Origin: Cytobacillus sp. S13-E01
GTDB taxonomy: Bacteria > Bacillota > Bacilli > Bacillales > Bacillaceae_L
Direction: 5' to 3'
Length of the DNA: 63,637 nt
NCBI RefSeq assembly: GCF_029193815.1
Contig: NZ_JARFVC010000020.1
Location: 1-63,637, forward strand
Shown here: in pieces, positions 1-9,378 of the stretch
Layout of the letters: each line of letters opens with the position of its first letter
How positions within the stretch are numbered: position 1 is the stretch's first letter
Notes under the pieces: model-generated
Seen by the model: only the letters and a program-made list of their open reading frames with translations
Told to the model about the DNA's origin: nothing
The model's database searches: none
Position numbers and translations under genes: made by a program

Positions 1-737
1 TGCCCCTAAACGATGGAACCATTCACCTTTGAATTTTCTTCGATTAAATCGATAACAAAATTCGTCTAGGTAGGATTGGAGATGCTTGGAGTCAAGTCCG
101 TGATACGTTCCACCAACAAATGCTTTAGCATTTGAAAGAACAGTGTGTAGCCAGTGAAGATGGTCTGGACTTTCTTTGGCATTGAATACTTGATACTCAT
201 GTTTAAAACCAGCACCTTTGAGTGATCGGTACGAATGATAGGCATCGCTGCTAATTGTTGAACCTTTTTGGATGTTGTTCTCTGCAAAATCAATCAAGGT
301 TTCCCGCTTTATGTTAGGGACGACCTTCATTTTTAGAAAAAGAGGATGTCCTTGTTTGTTCAAGGATAAACCTACTAATACCTTGGTTTTGTCTGTGCCT
401 CTCCCGCGCTTTCCGCCTTCGGACGGCGCACCAAAGAAGGCATCATCTAGCTCTACGATTCCTGCTAGCGTATAGTTTGCATCACGTTTTCTCATTGCTT
501 GGCGAATCTTATGAAGCATAAGCCAAGCGGTTTTATACGTTACTTCAAGTTCTACTGAAAGCCTTGTCGCAGATACACCACGTTTATCATGAGCGATCAT
601 ATAGATGGCTAAGAACCATTTAATTAAGTCAGTTCTTGTTTTTTCCATCACAGTTCCGACAGTGACAGTAGCTTGATACCGGCACTTTTTACATTCATAA
701 AGCTTGTGCTTACGCGTTTTTGTTTCAAAATACATCC
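1..737 (-). pseudogene. IS1595-family transposase, 5'-truncated, runs off left edge
   Basis: Reading the minus strand from about 737 to 1 gives one open frame matching the catalytic part of an IS1595/ISXO2-type transposase. It has a short zinc-ribbon remnant (YECKKCRYQATV), then the RGVSATRLS region, the first acidic motif ELDDAFFGAP, a second block ISSDAYHSYRSL and the third block LHWLHTVLSNAKAF. The N-terminal part, including the first zinc-ribbon cysteines, is missing: homology to the related copy at 30386-30826 stops at about 731, where the frame runs into a transporter remnant. The gene continues beyond base 1, so the true C-terminus is not visible. It is probably a dead IS fragment. Confidence 0.85.
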
Positions 738-1129
738 ACGGGGCAAGCCCGCGTGGTTTTACGGGCTATTTCTATAACAAGACCACCAGCTGCTGCAAAT
801 CCTTGTAAAAAACGAGCTCCAATAAAAAGATAAATAGATGGAGCAAGGGCGCATATTACGGAAGCTAGTAAATATAAGAATAGAAAAATAAGCAATGGCT
901 TCCGACGACCTAGCACATCACTCATTGGACCAATAAATAATTGTCCTATTCCTAGACCCAATAAACATGTCGTTAAGCTGATTTGTACTAGGGATGCTGT
1001 CGTTCCATAATCCTCCACAATCGTCGGAAATGATGGTAAATACATATCGATCGTGAATGGACCTAATAGTCCAAGTGATCCTAAAAGCAGTGCAAGTTGT
1101 AAACGTTTCGTTCCTGTAGGTTTATTCAT
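725..1129 (-). pseudogene. Bcr/CflA-type MFS drug transporter, N-terminal remnant
   Basis: The first ~120 residues match the start of Bcr/CflA-family multidrug MFS exporters: TM1 with GPFTIDMYLPSFP, TM2, the loop motif GPMSDVLGRRKPLL, TM3, and TM4 with ARFLQGFAAAGG. Family members have 12 TM segments and about 400 residues. This frame stops after ~134 codons, where it meets a small GC-rich hairpin and the IS1595 remnant. About two thirds of the transporter is gone, so a functional pump is not expected. The interruption point lies just after TM4. Confidence 0.85.
736..756. repeat. GC-rich hairpin at IS/transporter junction
   Basis: A short inverted repeat (CCACGGGGC / GCCC-G-CGTGG, one bulged base) followed by TTTTACGGGC sits exactly at the join between transporter and IS1595 fragments. 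GC-rich end hairpins of this type are typical of IS200/IS605-family ends, so it may be the scar of such an element. No tnpA or tnpB is present here, so the assignment is an inference. Confidence 0.35.
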
Positions 1130-1389
1130 GTAGTTTTCGCCTTCCTAATCTGTGTTTAGGACAAGGGAGTTGTCCGTCGGTACCACTATGTACGATTTTC
1201 TTATCGTAACAAGCAACAGATTTATCCGTCAATTTTTATGGACTTTAACATATTTGAAAAAGTCGAGGCGATGGAGAAGATTTTGCGGAAGTAATAATTG
1301 AAATTCCGATTACTCGAAAATAGCTGTCTTAAATTATCGGATTGAGTTGCACCCTAGTTTAGCTAAAGATGTATGTTAGTAGAATAAAG
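1130..1389. other. intergenic stretch, no intact gene
   Basis: No intact gene is seen. An 18-codon open tail (starting MDFNIFEKVEAM) ends in TAA near 1292 and may be the last scrap of a lost plus-strand gene. Confidence 0.4.
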
Positions 1390-1438
1390 GCCATAATAAA
1401 AATGCACATCTGCAGTTATTTTATATTAACAGATGTGC
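1390..1438 (-). terminator. intrinsic terminator of the SRPBCC gene
   Basis: GCACATCTG (1404-1412) pairs with CAGATGTGC (1430-1438). On the minus strand the hairpin is followed by a T-rich tract, just downstream of the stop codon at 1479. Confidence 0.7.
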
Positions 1439-1478
1439 CATTAAATGTCTTATGAAAATAGTAACTGGAGGAGCTATT

Positions 1479-1904
1479 TTAATCGTTAGCTTGCTCAACA
1501 TAATTTTTAAAATTATTCAAAATAGCCTGCCATCCTTGTTGTTGAAACTCAATCGGATGTGTAGTCTCGGCATCGAAAGTTTCAATTACTATGGTTTCGT
1601 TTTCCTGATAATTAAAATTGATTTTTACTTTTCTTCCATCGCCCATGGTGTAAGCAATAACCTCATGTATTTTTACTTCATCATAGATTCCACCAAAATC
1701 GAAACCAGCACTACCATCTTTGGCTTCCATTCTTGAAACGAATTTTCCACCTGTTCTAAGATCATTTTCAGCAAATGGAGTGTACCAATCTTCTGAAGCA
1801 TTGTTCCATTTTGTTATGTGATTTGGTTCTGTCCAATACTTCCACACCTTTTCTAATGGTGCATGAACTGTTGTTTCCACTGTGATTTTTTTAGATGTTT
1901 GCAT
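1479..1904 (-). CDS. SRPBCC (AHSA1-type) domain protein
   Basis: Predicted 141-residue soluble protein of the SRPBCC/START-like superfamily, AHSA1 branch. Visible marks are the N-terminal strand with TTVHAPLEKVWKYWTEP, the WNNASEDW segment, GGKFVSRMEAKDG, and the C-terminal long helix QGWQAILNNFKNYVE typical of these helix-grip folds. Such proteins bind small hydrophobic ligands in a cavity; the ligand cannot be told from sequence. The ATG at 1904 was chosen because it has a good GAGGTGG ribosome binding site; the open frame extends 27 codons further upstream without support. Single gene with its own terminator. Confidence 0.85.
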   Translation of the reverse strand: MQTSKKITVETTVHAPLEKVWKYWTEPNHITKWNNASEDWYTPFAENDLRTGGKFVSRMEAKDGSAGFDFGGIYDEVKIHEVIAYTMGDGRKVKINFNYQENETIVIETFDAETTHPIEFQQQGWQAILNNFKNYVEQAND

Positions 1905-2120
1905 TTTATTTCCACCTCTACAAATACAAAAATTTAATGAAATTTGTTTACATAAAGTGCCTGGATATATTATAAATGTTCCCAAGTGTTTTGACTATTA
2001 TAAATTGGGAATAAATAATTTGTAAAACTTTTCTTATTTCCTTTGCGTAATATTAAACGAGGTGGAGAAGTAGTTGAGGAAAGCTAATAATAGATAGGTA
2101 TTATTTTAGCCAAAGACAAA

Positions 2121-2405
2121 CTCAAGGACCAAGAGATGAGGGAATCAGCATGGTTTAATAAATAAGCGGAGAAATTTCTCTTAATTACGAAATAGCACTT
2201 AAAATAGCTTAAATAGACGGAAGAATTCCGGCTATTTACACAAAAAACGTCAAAATGGATCATTTTGCATTGCTTAAGCGGAATACCTCCGCTTATATAC
2301 CTCGAACCAAGCCTTATTACGCAGTTTAACCGGAAAATCTCCTCTTATTTTAACGATCACTGGTTACTAAATTCAGGAGATGACTTCTGATGTATATGGA
2401 AATGT
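2121..2405 (+). repeat. R2 interspersed repeat, copy 1
   Basis: About 285 bp nearly identical to copies at 30887-31215 (reverse orientation) and 41918-42245. It contains successive imperfect inverted repeats built on AAGCGGA / TCCGCTT, TAGACGGA / TCCGGCTA and ACCGGA / CTCCTCTT blocks. There is no open frame of note. This copy lacks the ~40 bp tail shared by the other two. Confidence 0.85.
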
Positions 2406-2740
2406 ATTTCTACGGGTTTTGATCGAAAGTTGGGCTAAGACTTACCCTTTGGTCATTACATGTTAAACAAACTAATTTTTCTTCATAATCTGGGCAATGA
2501 TTAAGTTTGAGATGCCGTTTATGCTAGACATGGAGGGGCGGAAGGAAGAATATAACACACCATTAGGGGAACTAATGGGTGTAATTATCGTCTCTCACAC
2601 AGTAGCTAAGTAACTACTACTATAGCAGAGTTTATCTTTGTAAAATCTAGAAAAAAATAGTATAGTCTATTAAACAGAATATACAAAAAATTAATTTCAA
2701 GATAACCCTAGTTATACTTTATAAAGAGGGATGATATAAG
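2406..2740. other. gap with one short unexplained open frame
   Basis: A 33-codon frame at 2512-2613 (starts MPFMLDMEGRKEEY, ends GVIIVSHTVAK) has no clear ribosome binding site. Its last residues resemble the start of PTS/DhaM-like IIA domains, but this is too short to call. Nothing else is recognised. Confidence 0.3.
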
Positions 2741-3412
2741 ATGGAAAATAAAAATCTAGAATTAGTAAAACAGCTCCGTCATGAATTGTATCAGCATCCT
2801 AAACTCTCCAACCAAGAGGTATGGACCAAAAAGCATTAAATTGAATTTCTTAAAGAGAATACACAACTGGAAATCGTAGACAAGGGTAAGTGGTTTTACG
2901 CGATTTATCAGGCAGGAGAAGATAAAAAAAACATTGCATTCCGTGCTGATTTTGATGCACTTCCGATAGAGGAATCGTTTGACATTCCACATGCTTCACT
3001 GTTCTCTGGGATATCGCACAAATGTGGACATGATGGCCACTCTGCATGCCTTGCTGGGTTTGCACTAGAAATCGATCAAAAGGGTGCAGATCTTTCTATT
3101 ACTCTAGCAGAAAAGTACGGTCTCAAAGTGAGCTTTTCGTATAATGATTGTTTCCCAGAAACAGTTAATCACAAGGAAAGCTCTGATAAGATACATAAAG
3201 TATGTCAAACTAAGGGGATTCAGTTAGTTGAAATGAAGGATGCCTTCCGTGCGTCTGAAGATTTTGGTTACTATTTAAAAGAGACAAAAGGTGCAATCTG
3301 CTACATCGGGAACGGAGAAGATCATCCTCACATCCATACTTCAGAGTATGATTTCCCAGACGAAATCATCGAAACAGCAGTTGAACTTTTTAAAGGGCTA
3401 ACTGAATTGTAA
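2741..3412 (+). pseudogene. M20-family amidohydrolase, nonsense codon and internal deletion
   Basis: The frame starts like an M20D aminoacylase/amidohydrolase (VKQLRHELYQHPKLSNQE) with GAGGG upstream of ATG 2741. It has an in-frame TAA at 2837, then continues with FRADFDALPIEE and the metal-binding CGHDGHSA block. It then jumps directly to the dimerisation/C-terminal part, ending with ASEDFGYYL and GNGEDHPHIHTSEYDF. About 224 codons remain of the usual 370-400; most of the middle, including several metal and dimer-interface residues, is deleted. The downstream 3128-3412 part is still open but should not form an enzyme. Confidence 0.85.
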
Positions 3413-3597
3413 TTCAATCGACTTAATAATTTCTTTTTCGATAAATTCCCCGACGGTAATTGACAGAATCTTTAATATATTGTCAGTTCCTGCGCTTGCC
3501 TAGGAAATATATAGTAAGTACTGAAGCTGCAATCGTATTGATTAAAACGTTACTACGAAACAAAAACTAGTTCAAATAATAGAATAGGAGAGTATCC

Positions 3598-4530
3598 ATG
3601 ATAATAAATAATATTGTAATAGTAAGCCCGATGTATAAAGAAATTCAAGCTTTAATAGAAAGTGCCCAACTACAGAAAGAATTTCGGTATTTACCTGAAG
3701 ATGAAGTAACAGATAAAGATCTAGAGTGGGCTGATGCGTTTCTTTCTTTTAAAACGAAAAACACCTATGATTATAGCAAATTCAAATGGGTACATTCTCT
3801 AGGAGCAGGGGTTGATAGCTTCTTATTCAAAAAAGAGTGGGATGAAAATGTCCTGTTAACAAGAACAATCTGTTCATTCGGACAACGGATTGCAGAATAC
3901 TGTTTGAGTTACATATTAAAAGATTTACAGTTTCACGCTCAATTCTATCAGTTGAAAACTGAAAAGAAATGGAATCCTATTACACCAAAGCTTCTACATG
4001 AAGCAAAAGTCATGATCTATGGAACAGGAGAGATTGGTCAAAAAACGGCTCAAGTTCTTTCTTCATTAGGGGTAGAAGTGTATGGTGTTTCATTAAGTGG
4101 AAAAGACAAAGAATTTTTTAAAGGAGTATTGCCTGTTGATTCACATGATTCACTTTTAAATAAGATGGATTATGTTATTAATACCTTGCCACTAACGGAA
4201 AAAACAGAAAACCTGTTTAATGAACAAATCTTTAAGTTTTTAAATAATGTAGGTTTTATTAATGTAGGGAGAGGTGCTTCCCTAAATGAAACAGCCCTTT
4301 TAGCTGCAATGGATGAAAACCAAGTAAGATTTGCAGTTCTTGATGTATTTGACCAAGAGCCACTACCAGTAGATAATCCTTTATGGAATCATCCAAACGT
4401 GACGATCACACCGCATATATCAGCTGTAACAACACCTTGTGAAGCAGTGGATTGTTTTATTGAGACACTTGAAAACTTAGAATGGAATAAACCACTTCGT
4501 AATAAAGTTGATGTTATAAAAGAATTTTAA
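3598..4530 (+). CDS. D-2-hydroxyacid dehydrogenase (NAD(P)-dependent)
   Basis: 310-residue member of the D-isomer-specific 2-hydroxyacid dehydrogenase family, which reduces 2-keto acids to D-2-hydroxy acids or the reverse. The Rossmann motif is IYGTGEIGQKTAQVLSSLG (about residue 140). The catalytic Arg lies in INVGRGASLN, the Glu in DVFDQEPLP and the His in ITPHISA. The length is typical of the GhrA/phosphoglycerate-dehydrogenase-like branch; the exact substrate cannot be assigned. The ATG at 3598 follows GGAGAG at weak but usable spacing. It sits alone between decayed genes, with no operon partner. Confidence 0.88.
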   Translation: MIINNIVIVSPMYKEIQALIESAQLQKEFRYLPEDEVTDKDLEWADAFLSFKTKNTYDYSKFKWVHSLGAGVDSFLFKKEWDENVLLTRTICSFGQRIAEYCLSYILKDLQFHAQFYQLKTEKKWNPITPKLLHEAKVMIYGTGEIGQKTAQVLSSLGVEVYGVSLSGKDKEFFKGVLPVDSHDSLLNKMDYVINTLPLTEKTENLFNEQIFKFLNNVGFINVGRGASLNETALLAAMDENQVRFAVLDVFDQEPLPVDNPLWNHPNVTITPHISAVTTPCEAVDCFIETLENLEWNKPLRNKVDVIKEF

Positions 4531-4762
4531 CAGAAACATTGGGAAACAAGGGGGACGTCTCTATTGCTCCCTTTCATTCTTCAGTTTTGTACCATCGAAA
4601 TATCGGTGCCAATCAGCATTACTTTAACTTACTGGTGATAGGTACCATTTTTTTGAAATTTTCATTTCTTTGGTATCAATTAATAGGCTTATTTGCCGAC
4701 TTCACTCTGCGAAAGTTATGTAATAAGTGGGAATTATGAAGTGAATTTTTCATTTTTGAATG

Positions 4763-4852
4763 ATAAGAAAGTATAAAAGTTTGTACCTAGTTTTAGTGCC
4801 CTAGCTCCGGGCGCCATCGGACCTAAGGTCATAAGCCAAACCGTCTTCTTTT
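4763..4852 (+). repeat. R1 repeat, partial copy
   Basis: Right-end portion of the R1 family: the conserved segment ending in AGTTTGTACCTAGTTTTAGTG, then CTAGCTCC, a GC-rich hairpin region and CATAAGCC. It is shared with copies near 11853, 19400, 20101, 31288, 51510 and 61970. Confidence 0.8.
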
Positions 4853-5014
4853 AATAACCTTCTACAATATGTTACGATTTAAAGCGCTAAAGTGGATTAA
4901 CAGAAAATTCATTTTAGCATAGGTCTGTATCTATCTAAGTAAAGAGGTGATTACATCGCCTTTTTCGTGTAAATAGGAGGGACTAAACAAAGAGGTTCAT
5001 TAATGGTGAACTAA

Positions 5015-5254
5015 GTCAATCATGTATGGGTAGATACACTAGAAGGAGCACAACATGAAGCTGGGGATCTTATTCAACCAGTTGAAGCTGAACTTTATTC
5101 CTAGGATAGGTGTAAGTGGCGAGATCGCAGGACTAGTAGCTGAGTAAAATCTGGTCGAAATCACGATTCAGAGATTACATTATATAAATCGGTAGGTGTA
5201 TCCTATATGGATACCATTGTAGCTCCCAGAGAGTATGAAAGGGCGGTTCAATAA
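5015..5254 (+). pseudogene. ornithine cyclodeaminase/mu-crystallin family, C-terminal remnant
   Basis: Two frames carry recognisable pieces. 5015-5101 reads VDTLEGAQHEAGDLIQPVEA before a TAG at 5102; this resembles the family's segment on the redirection to ligand and NAD binding. A second frame, ending at TAA 5254, reads SEITLYKSVGVSYMDTIVA, the conserved C-terminal block of ornithine cyclodeaminase/alanine dehydrogenase-like proteins. There is at least one frameshift and the first ~200 residues are absent. It is a dead remnant; no start or ribosome site is assignable. Confidence 0.65.
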
Positions 5255-5494
5255 ACTATTTATACGAAATCAGCTTAAATAGGTAGTAGTTAAAAAAAGA
5301 GTATTCCTAAAACAAAAATAACCCTCTAGGCATGATTAGGTGCCGGATCATCACTAGTTTAAAACCTAACCTTTTCTTACACCAAATGTTCTAAGAAAAG
5401 TTCTGACTAAATAGGAGCAAATTTATAAATTATGGCTTGAATAATATCTAAAACCATTATAAAATTAAAATAATCAGATTAATATAATAAATAA
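5255..5494. other. gap upstream of T-box
   Basis: AT-rich sequence with no recognisable gene. It presumably carries the promoter for the leuA leader, but no hexamer pair is convincing enough to mark. Confidence 0.4.
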
Positions 5495-5732
5495 AACACT
5501 ATGAACGGGAGTATTAAGGAATATTTATTGTATAGAGAGCTGTCGGCTGGTGAAAGACAGTCAATAAATTCCCCAACTCACCCAGGAGTGGTAAGTCCGA
5601 TTTGTAGGTCTTAACGGTTGACTGCCGTAATATAGTCTTTTAGTGGGTTCGTTGTTTTTTTAATGAATCAAAAAGAGTGGTACCACGTAGGTAAAGCCTG
5701 TCGTCTCTTATGAGATGATAGGCTTTTTTATT
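5495..5732 (+). promoter_or_regulatory. T-box leader (leucine type) of leuA
   Basis: The leader has the AGAGAG element and GGCTGGTGAAAG stem I region (about 5534-5558), the conserved antiterminator T-box GAGTGGTACCACG (5675-5687), and a strong terminator hairpin AGCCTGTCGTCTC / GAGATGATAGGCT followed by T6 (5694-5731). The triplet CTC at 5577-5579, preceded by AA as is usual for specifier loops, is a Leu codon and fits the downstream leuA. Uncharged tRNA-Leu would stabilise the antiterminator and switch leuA on. Confidence 0.9.
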
Positions 5733-5772
5733 TTTAATTAAACTAACTATCATGGAAAAGGTGGGAGTCAGA

Positions 5773-7479
5773 ATGAAAAATATTGAAAAATATTCTAGAG
5801 GTTACTTTATGCCCCCAGTAAAAAGCCTGAAATGGACAGAGAAGGAATATATTATGGAAGCTCCTACATGGTGTAGTGTGGATCTTCGAGATGGAAATCA
5901 GGCTTTGGTTGTCCCTATGAGTCTGGAAGAAAAGTTACAATATTTCCAATTGCTTTTGGAAGTAGGTTTTAAGGAAATAGAAGTGGGTTTTCCCGCTGCC
6001 TCGGAAACAGAATACGCATTTTTACGTACATTGATTGAACAAGATTTGATTCCAGATGATGTGACAATTCAAGTATTAACACAGTCAAGAGAACACATTA
6101 TCAGTAAAACATTTGAAGCACTACAAGGTGTGAATAAAGCAGTTGTGCACCTGTACAATTCCACATCTGTGGCACAGCGTGAGCAAGTATTCAAAAAGCC
6201 TAAAAAACAAATTATTGATATTGCTGTAACTGGAGCAAAAATGCTTAAGAAATATGCTGCCAAAACAGAAGGGGATTTTCAGTATCAGTATTCCCCGGAA
6301 AGTTTCACGGGGACAGAGGTGGAGTTTGCACTTGATATTTGCAACCAGGTACTTAATGTATGGCAGCCAACAGCCGATAACAAGGTAATTATTAACCTCC
6401 CAGCCACGGTGTCAATGTCCATGCCTCACGTTTACGCAAGTCAAATTGAGTATATGAGTGACCATCTTAACTACCGGGACAATGTGATCCTTTCACTCCA
6501 TCCACACAATGACAGAGGAACTGGGGTTGCAGACGCAGAGCTGGGAATGCTTGCTGGTGCGCAAAGAGTTGAAGGAACATTGTTTGGAAATGGAGAACGA
6601 ACAGGTAACGTAGACATTGTAACACTTGCATTAAACATGTATTCACATGGAGTAGATCCAAAACTTAATTTTGATAATATCCCTAAAATTATTTTTAGGT
6701 ATGAAAAGTTGACAAAAATGATGGTTCACGAAAGACATCCATATGGAGGAGAACTCGTCTTTACTGCATTTTCAGGCTCCCATCAAGATGCCATTGCCAA
6801 AGGAATGAAATGGCGTGAGGAAAAAGAACGTCAGTATTGGACTGTACCTTATCTACTGATTGATCCGATGGATATTGGCAGAGAATATGAAGGAGATATC
6901 ATCCGAATTAACAGCCAATCCGGTAAGGGCGGAATCGGTTATGTGCTTCAGCAAAAGTATGGACTTGATCTGCCTGCCGAAATGCGTGAAAGCTTTGGAT
7001 ATAGTGTTAAAAATGTTTCGGATCGTAAACATAAGGAGCTTATGCCAAATGAAATCTATGACATTTTCACCAACGAATATGTGAATATTAATACCCCTGT
7101 CGAGTTTATCAATTACAGATTTACTCAAAATGATCATTACGAAACAATTGTATCGATCTTGATGAATAAAGAAGAACATGAGTTTATCGGTGTGGGAAAT
7201 GGTAGACTAGATGCTATCAGCAACGTTCTTCAAAACCAATTGGGTATCCATTACAAAGATCTAATCTATAAGGAGCATGCGCTAGAAATAGGCTCAGGAT
7301 CAAATGCTGTATCTTATGTAGGGATTACCGCTATGAATGGTGATGTATATTGGGGCTGCGGAATTGATGCTGATATTATGACCTCATCTGTAAAAGCCCT
7401 GTTTAGTGCCGTTAACAACATGATAGTTAAATTACAATTACCTGTTGAAAAAAAGGTTATCTTTTCAAATGGCTCTTAA
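5773..7479 (+). CDS. leuA: 2-isopropylmalate synthase (LeuA type 2)
   Basis: Condenses acetyl-CoA with 2-oxoisovalerate, the first committed step of leucine synthesis. The HMGL-like barrel begins with WCSVDLRDGNQAL (metal/catalytic Arg-Asp), and SLHPHNDRGTG supplies the metal-binding His residues. The C-terminal third (after about residue 420) is the regulatory LeuA dimer domain. At ~568 residues it is the longer, type 2 form. The ATG at 5773 is preferred over 5752 because AAGGTGGGAG lies 5' of it and the upstream ATG has no ribosome site. It is controlled by the leucine-type T-box immediately upstream; no other leu genes follow. Confidence 0.93.
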   Translation: MKNIEKYSRGYFMPPVKSLKWTEKEYIMEAPTWCSVDLRDGNQALVVPMSLEEKLQYFQLLLEVGFKEIEVGFPAASETEYAFLRTLIEQDLIPDDVTIQVLTQSREHIISKTFEALQGVNKAVVHLYNSTSVAQREQVFKKPKKQIIDIAVTGAKMLKKYAAKTEGDFQYQYSPESFTGTEVEFALDICNQVLNVWQPTADNKVIINLPATVSMSMPHVYASQIEYMSDHLNYRDNVILSLHPHNDRGTGVADAELGMLAGAQRVEGTLFGNGERTGNVDIVTLALNMYSHGVDPKLNFDNIPKIIFRYEKLTKMMVHERHPYGGELVFTAFSGSHQDAIAKGMKWREEKERQYWTVPYLLIDPMDIGREYEGDIIRINSQSGKGGIGYVLQQKYGLDLPAEMRESFGYSVKNVSDRKHKELMPNEIYDIFTNEYVNINTPVEFINYRFTQNDHYETIVSILMNKEEHEFIGVGNGRLDAISNVLQNQLGIHYKDLIYKEHALEIGSGSNAVSYVGITAMNGDVYWGCGIDADIMTSSVKALFSAVNNMIVKLQLPVEKKVIFSNGS

Positions 7480-7530
7480 AAATTGTTGTTTTTAAATAGA
7501 TTCTTTGAACAAGAACTGTTTAAGGTTGAT

Positions 7531-7650
7531 AGAAGCGAAAGGTCCAGGACTCCTGCGGGAGAGCAGCGGGAAGGTGAGCCCAACAGGCGCTGTACGCCGA
7601 GTATGCTCACCGCCCGCCTCGCACAAAGCGATTCCTTTCGCCTCCAATCA
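7531..7650. repeat. GC-rich intergenic repeat with terminal inverted ends
   Basis: GC-rich block bounded by GAAGCGAAAGG and CCTTTCGCCTCC, containing GGACTCCTGCGGGA and GTGAGC...GCTCAC inverted segments. The CTCCTGCGGGA-containing repeat is common between genes in Bacillus-type genomes. One copy is seen in this window. The open frame across it (7483-7716) is an artefact. Confidence 0.7.
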
Positions 7651-7989
7651 CCCATTCCCCACTATTTGTTAGAAAGCAACAAAATTTGTGGAAACAGCCT
7701 TTCAAAAAATAACTGAGAAATGTTTTCGGGGATAATTAATTTCCTTACCCTGATTGTTTAAAAACAATATTGATGTTGATAAAAAAAGGTAAAAAACTAT
7801 ATTATAGTAGTAAAATTATCGGCTATTTAATAGATCCTATAATAAAAAAGCCTGGAGTTTTGTTAATTAGGTAGTTCCTAAAATGTGGAGAAAAACTAAA
7901 AAAAGGGAGAAATCACCTAGTAACTTCTTGCATCGCTGAAGCCATTAGTTCAATAACCTCTGCATCAGTTTGATATACTTTATAAGGTG
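7651..7989. other. gap with a short minus-strand open tail
   Basis: Mostly AT-rich. On the minus strand just beyond the SDR stop, about 24 codons (PYKVYQTDAEVIELMASAM...) are open with no start. This may be a remnant of a lost gene and is not recognised. Confidence 0.3.
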
Positions 7990-8904
7990 TTAACCAAACA
8001 CCTGCCCACCATTAACATGCATCGTCTGTCCAGTTACAAATCTAGAATCATCTGATGCAAGATAGACAAACGTTGGTGCAACTTCAAATGGTTGGCCTTG
8101 GCGGTCCATTGGATTTCCAGCTAGTGGTACTTGATCTGCAGAAAAGCTTGATGGAATAAGGGGAGTCCATATTTTTCCTGGAGCAATCGCATTTACTCTA
8201 ATTCCTTTGCTAACCAAGTTTCGTGCCAAAGCACGGGTAAACCCAACGTTTGCTGCTTTTGTCGCTGTGTAATCCATTAATTGTTCATTACCGTAAAATG
8301 CAACAACGGAAGCGGTATTAATAATCGAACTCCCAGCTTTTAAGTATTTTAGTGCTGCACGAGTAGTGTAAAAATGGGAGTAAATATTTACTTTAAAGGT
8401 ATCATCAAACTGTTCATCGGTAATATCTAGTAAGCTATGTTGTTGGAATTGGATACCAACATGATTACAAAGGATATGAAGTTCACCAAACGTTTCAATC
8501 GTCTTTTCGACTATATCGATACATTGCTGTTTTTTTCTAAGATCACCTGGTAATAATAGGCAACGCTGTCCAAGCTCTTCAACTCTACTTTTTGTGCGAT
8601 TTGCATCTTCATGCTCATCTAAGTAAGCGATGGCTACATCGGCACCTTCTTTTGCAAAAGCAATCGCGGCCGCTGCACCCATACCACTGTCACCACCTGT
8701 TATTAGAGCTACTTTGCCTTTTAATTTCCCACTGCCTTTATAGTTAGGATTCTCGATAATCGGTCTTGGTACCATTAAATTTTCGACCCCGGGTTGACGG
8801 TATTGACGTTGTTCAGGAACAGTAAGTGCAATGTCTTCATAGCGCGTTATTTTTCCGTAGTTGGGATACAATGGATATTTTTCGTTGGTTTTATCTTCAG
8901 CCAT
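7990..8904 (-). CDS. SDR-family oxidoreductase (general-stress YhdF/YhxC type)
   Basis: 304-residue classical short-chain dehydrogenase with an N-terminal extension of about 55 residues. The extension includes [20 protein letters not shown] and [20 protein letters not shown], a layout seen in the YhdF/YhxC/YghA-like group of Bacillus and enterics. The cofactor motif is [12 protein letters not shown]. The active site is Ser in INTASVVAF, then Tyr and Lys in [10 protein letters not shown]. The C-terminal GGQVFG is typical. Substrates of this group are usually sugars, polyols or aldehydes; the actual one is unknown. It starts at ATG 8904 behind AGGAGGATGACC. Transcribed alone on the minus strand. 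Confidence 0.9.
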   Translation of the reverse strand: MAEDKTNEKYPLYPNYGKITRYEDIALTVPEQRQYRQPGVENLMVPRPIIENPNYKGSGKLKGKVALITGGDSGMGAAAAIAFAKEGADVAIAYLDEHEDANRTKSRVEELGQRCLLLPGDLRKKQQCIDIVEKTIETFGELHILCNHVGIQFQQHSLLDITDEQFDDTFKVNIYSHFYTTRAALKYLKAGSSIINTASVVAFYGNEQLMDYTATKAANVGFTRALARNLVSKGIRVNAIAPGKIWTPLIPSSFSADQVPLAGNPMDRQGQPFEVAPTFVYLASDDSRFVTGQTMHVNGGQVFG

Positions 8905-9060
8905 TTCTGGTCATCCTCCTAAATAAAACGAATGTCAGATTACATTATGTTAAATAGGCGACTATCGTGCTTGACTAGTGATTCAACTAACTAGTACAGG
9001 CTCATTACCTGAGTAGGCTGAATACGATTAAAAGAAATAGGATCTTAGGAGGGTAGCGTA

Positions 9061-9231
9061 ATGCAATTTTATTACAATCCTGAAGTAAAGTTATTATTAA
9101 TACCTCAGTCCAAAGAAATAGAAGAAATGATATATGCCAACAATAAGAACAAATTCAATGTTCCTAAAATCGGACCTAGACCGCCATACTATTATAATCC
9201 GAGGTATGATCAGTATTATCCGGTTATTTAG
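9061..9231 (+). CDS. 56-residue Tyr/Pro-rich small protein
   Basis: Short frame with a strong ribosome site (AGGAGGGTAGCGTA then ATG 9061). The product starts MQFYYNPEVKLLLIPQ and ends with a Tyr/Pro/Asn-rich tail (RPPYYYNPRYDQYYPVI). There is no TM segment or signal. Composition recalls small spore-coat or exosporium proteins, but no family is recognised. A hairpin terminator follows at 9339. Confidence 0.6.
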   Translation: MQFYYNPEVKLLLIPQSKEIEEMIYANNKNKFNVPKIGPRPPYYYNPRYDQYYPVI

Positions 9232-9338
9232 TTTTAAGGTACAACTAATGTTAGCGAGCGAATAATCAGTTTCAGAAACATGCATTACTCACTCAATTTC
9301 GAATTGTTTTGATAGGGAAGAGGTCAATAGTTTTGCTA

Positions 9339-9378
9339 GTCTGAATCCTTGTATTGTATCAAAGGGTTCAGACCTTTT
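9339..9378 (+). terminator. intrinsic terminator after 9061 gene
   Basis: GTCTGAATCCTT (9339-9350) pairs with AAAGGGTTCAGAC (9361-9373) and is followed by CTTTT. Confidence 0.7.

Noticed and set aside
4539-4739. 66-codon open frame after the D-2-hydroxyacid dehydrogenase
   Set aside because: No ribosome site, no recognisable protein pattern, and it ends in sequence next to an R1 fragment.
6853-7179. Minus-strand frame opposite leuA
   Set aside because: Shadow of a strongly conserved gene; no ribosome site and no protein family.
7483-7716. Open frame across the GC-rich repeat after leuA
   Set aside because: Composition follows the repeat, with low-complexity products and no ribosome site.
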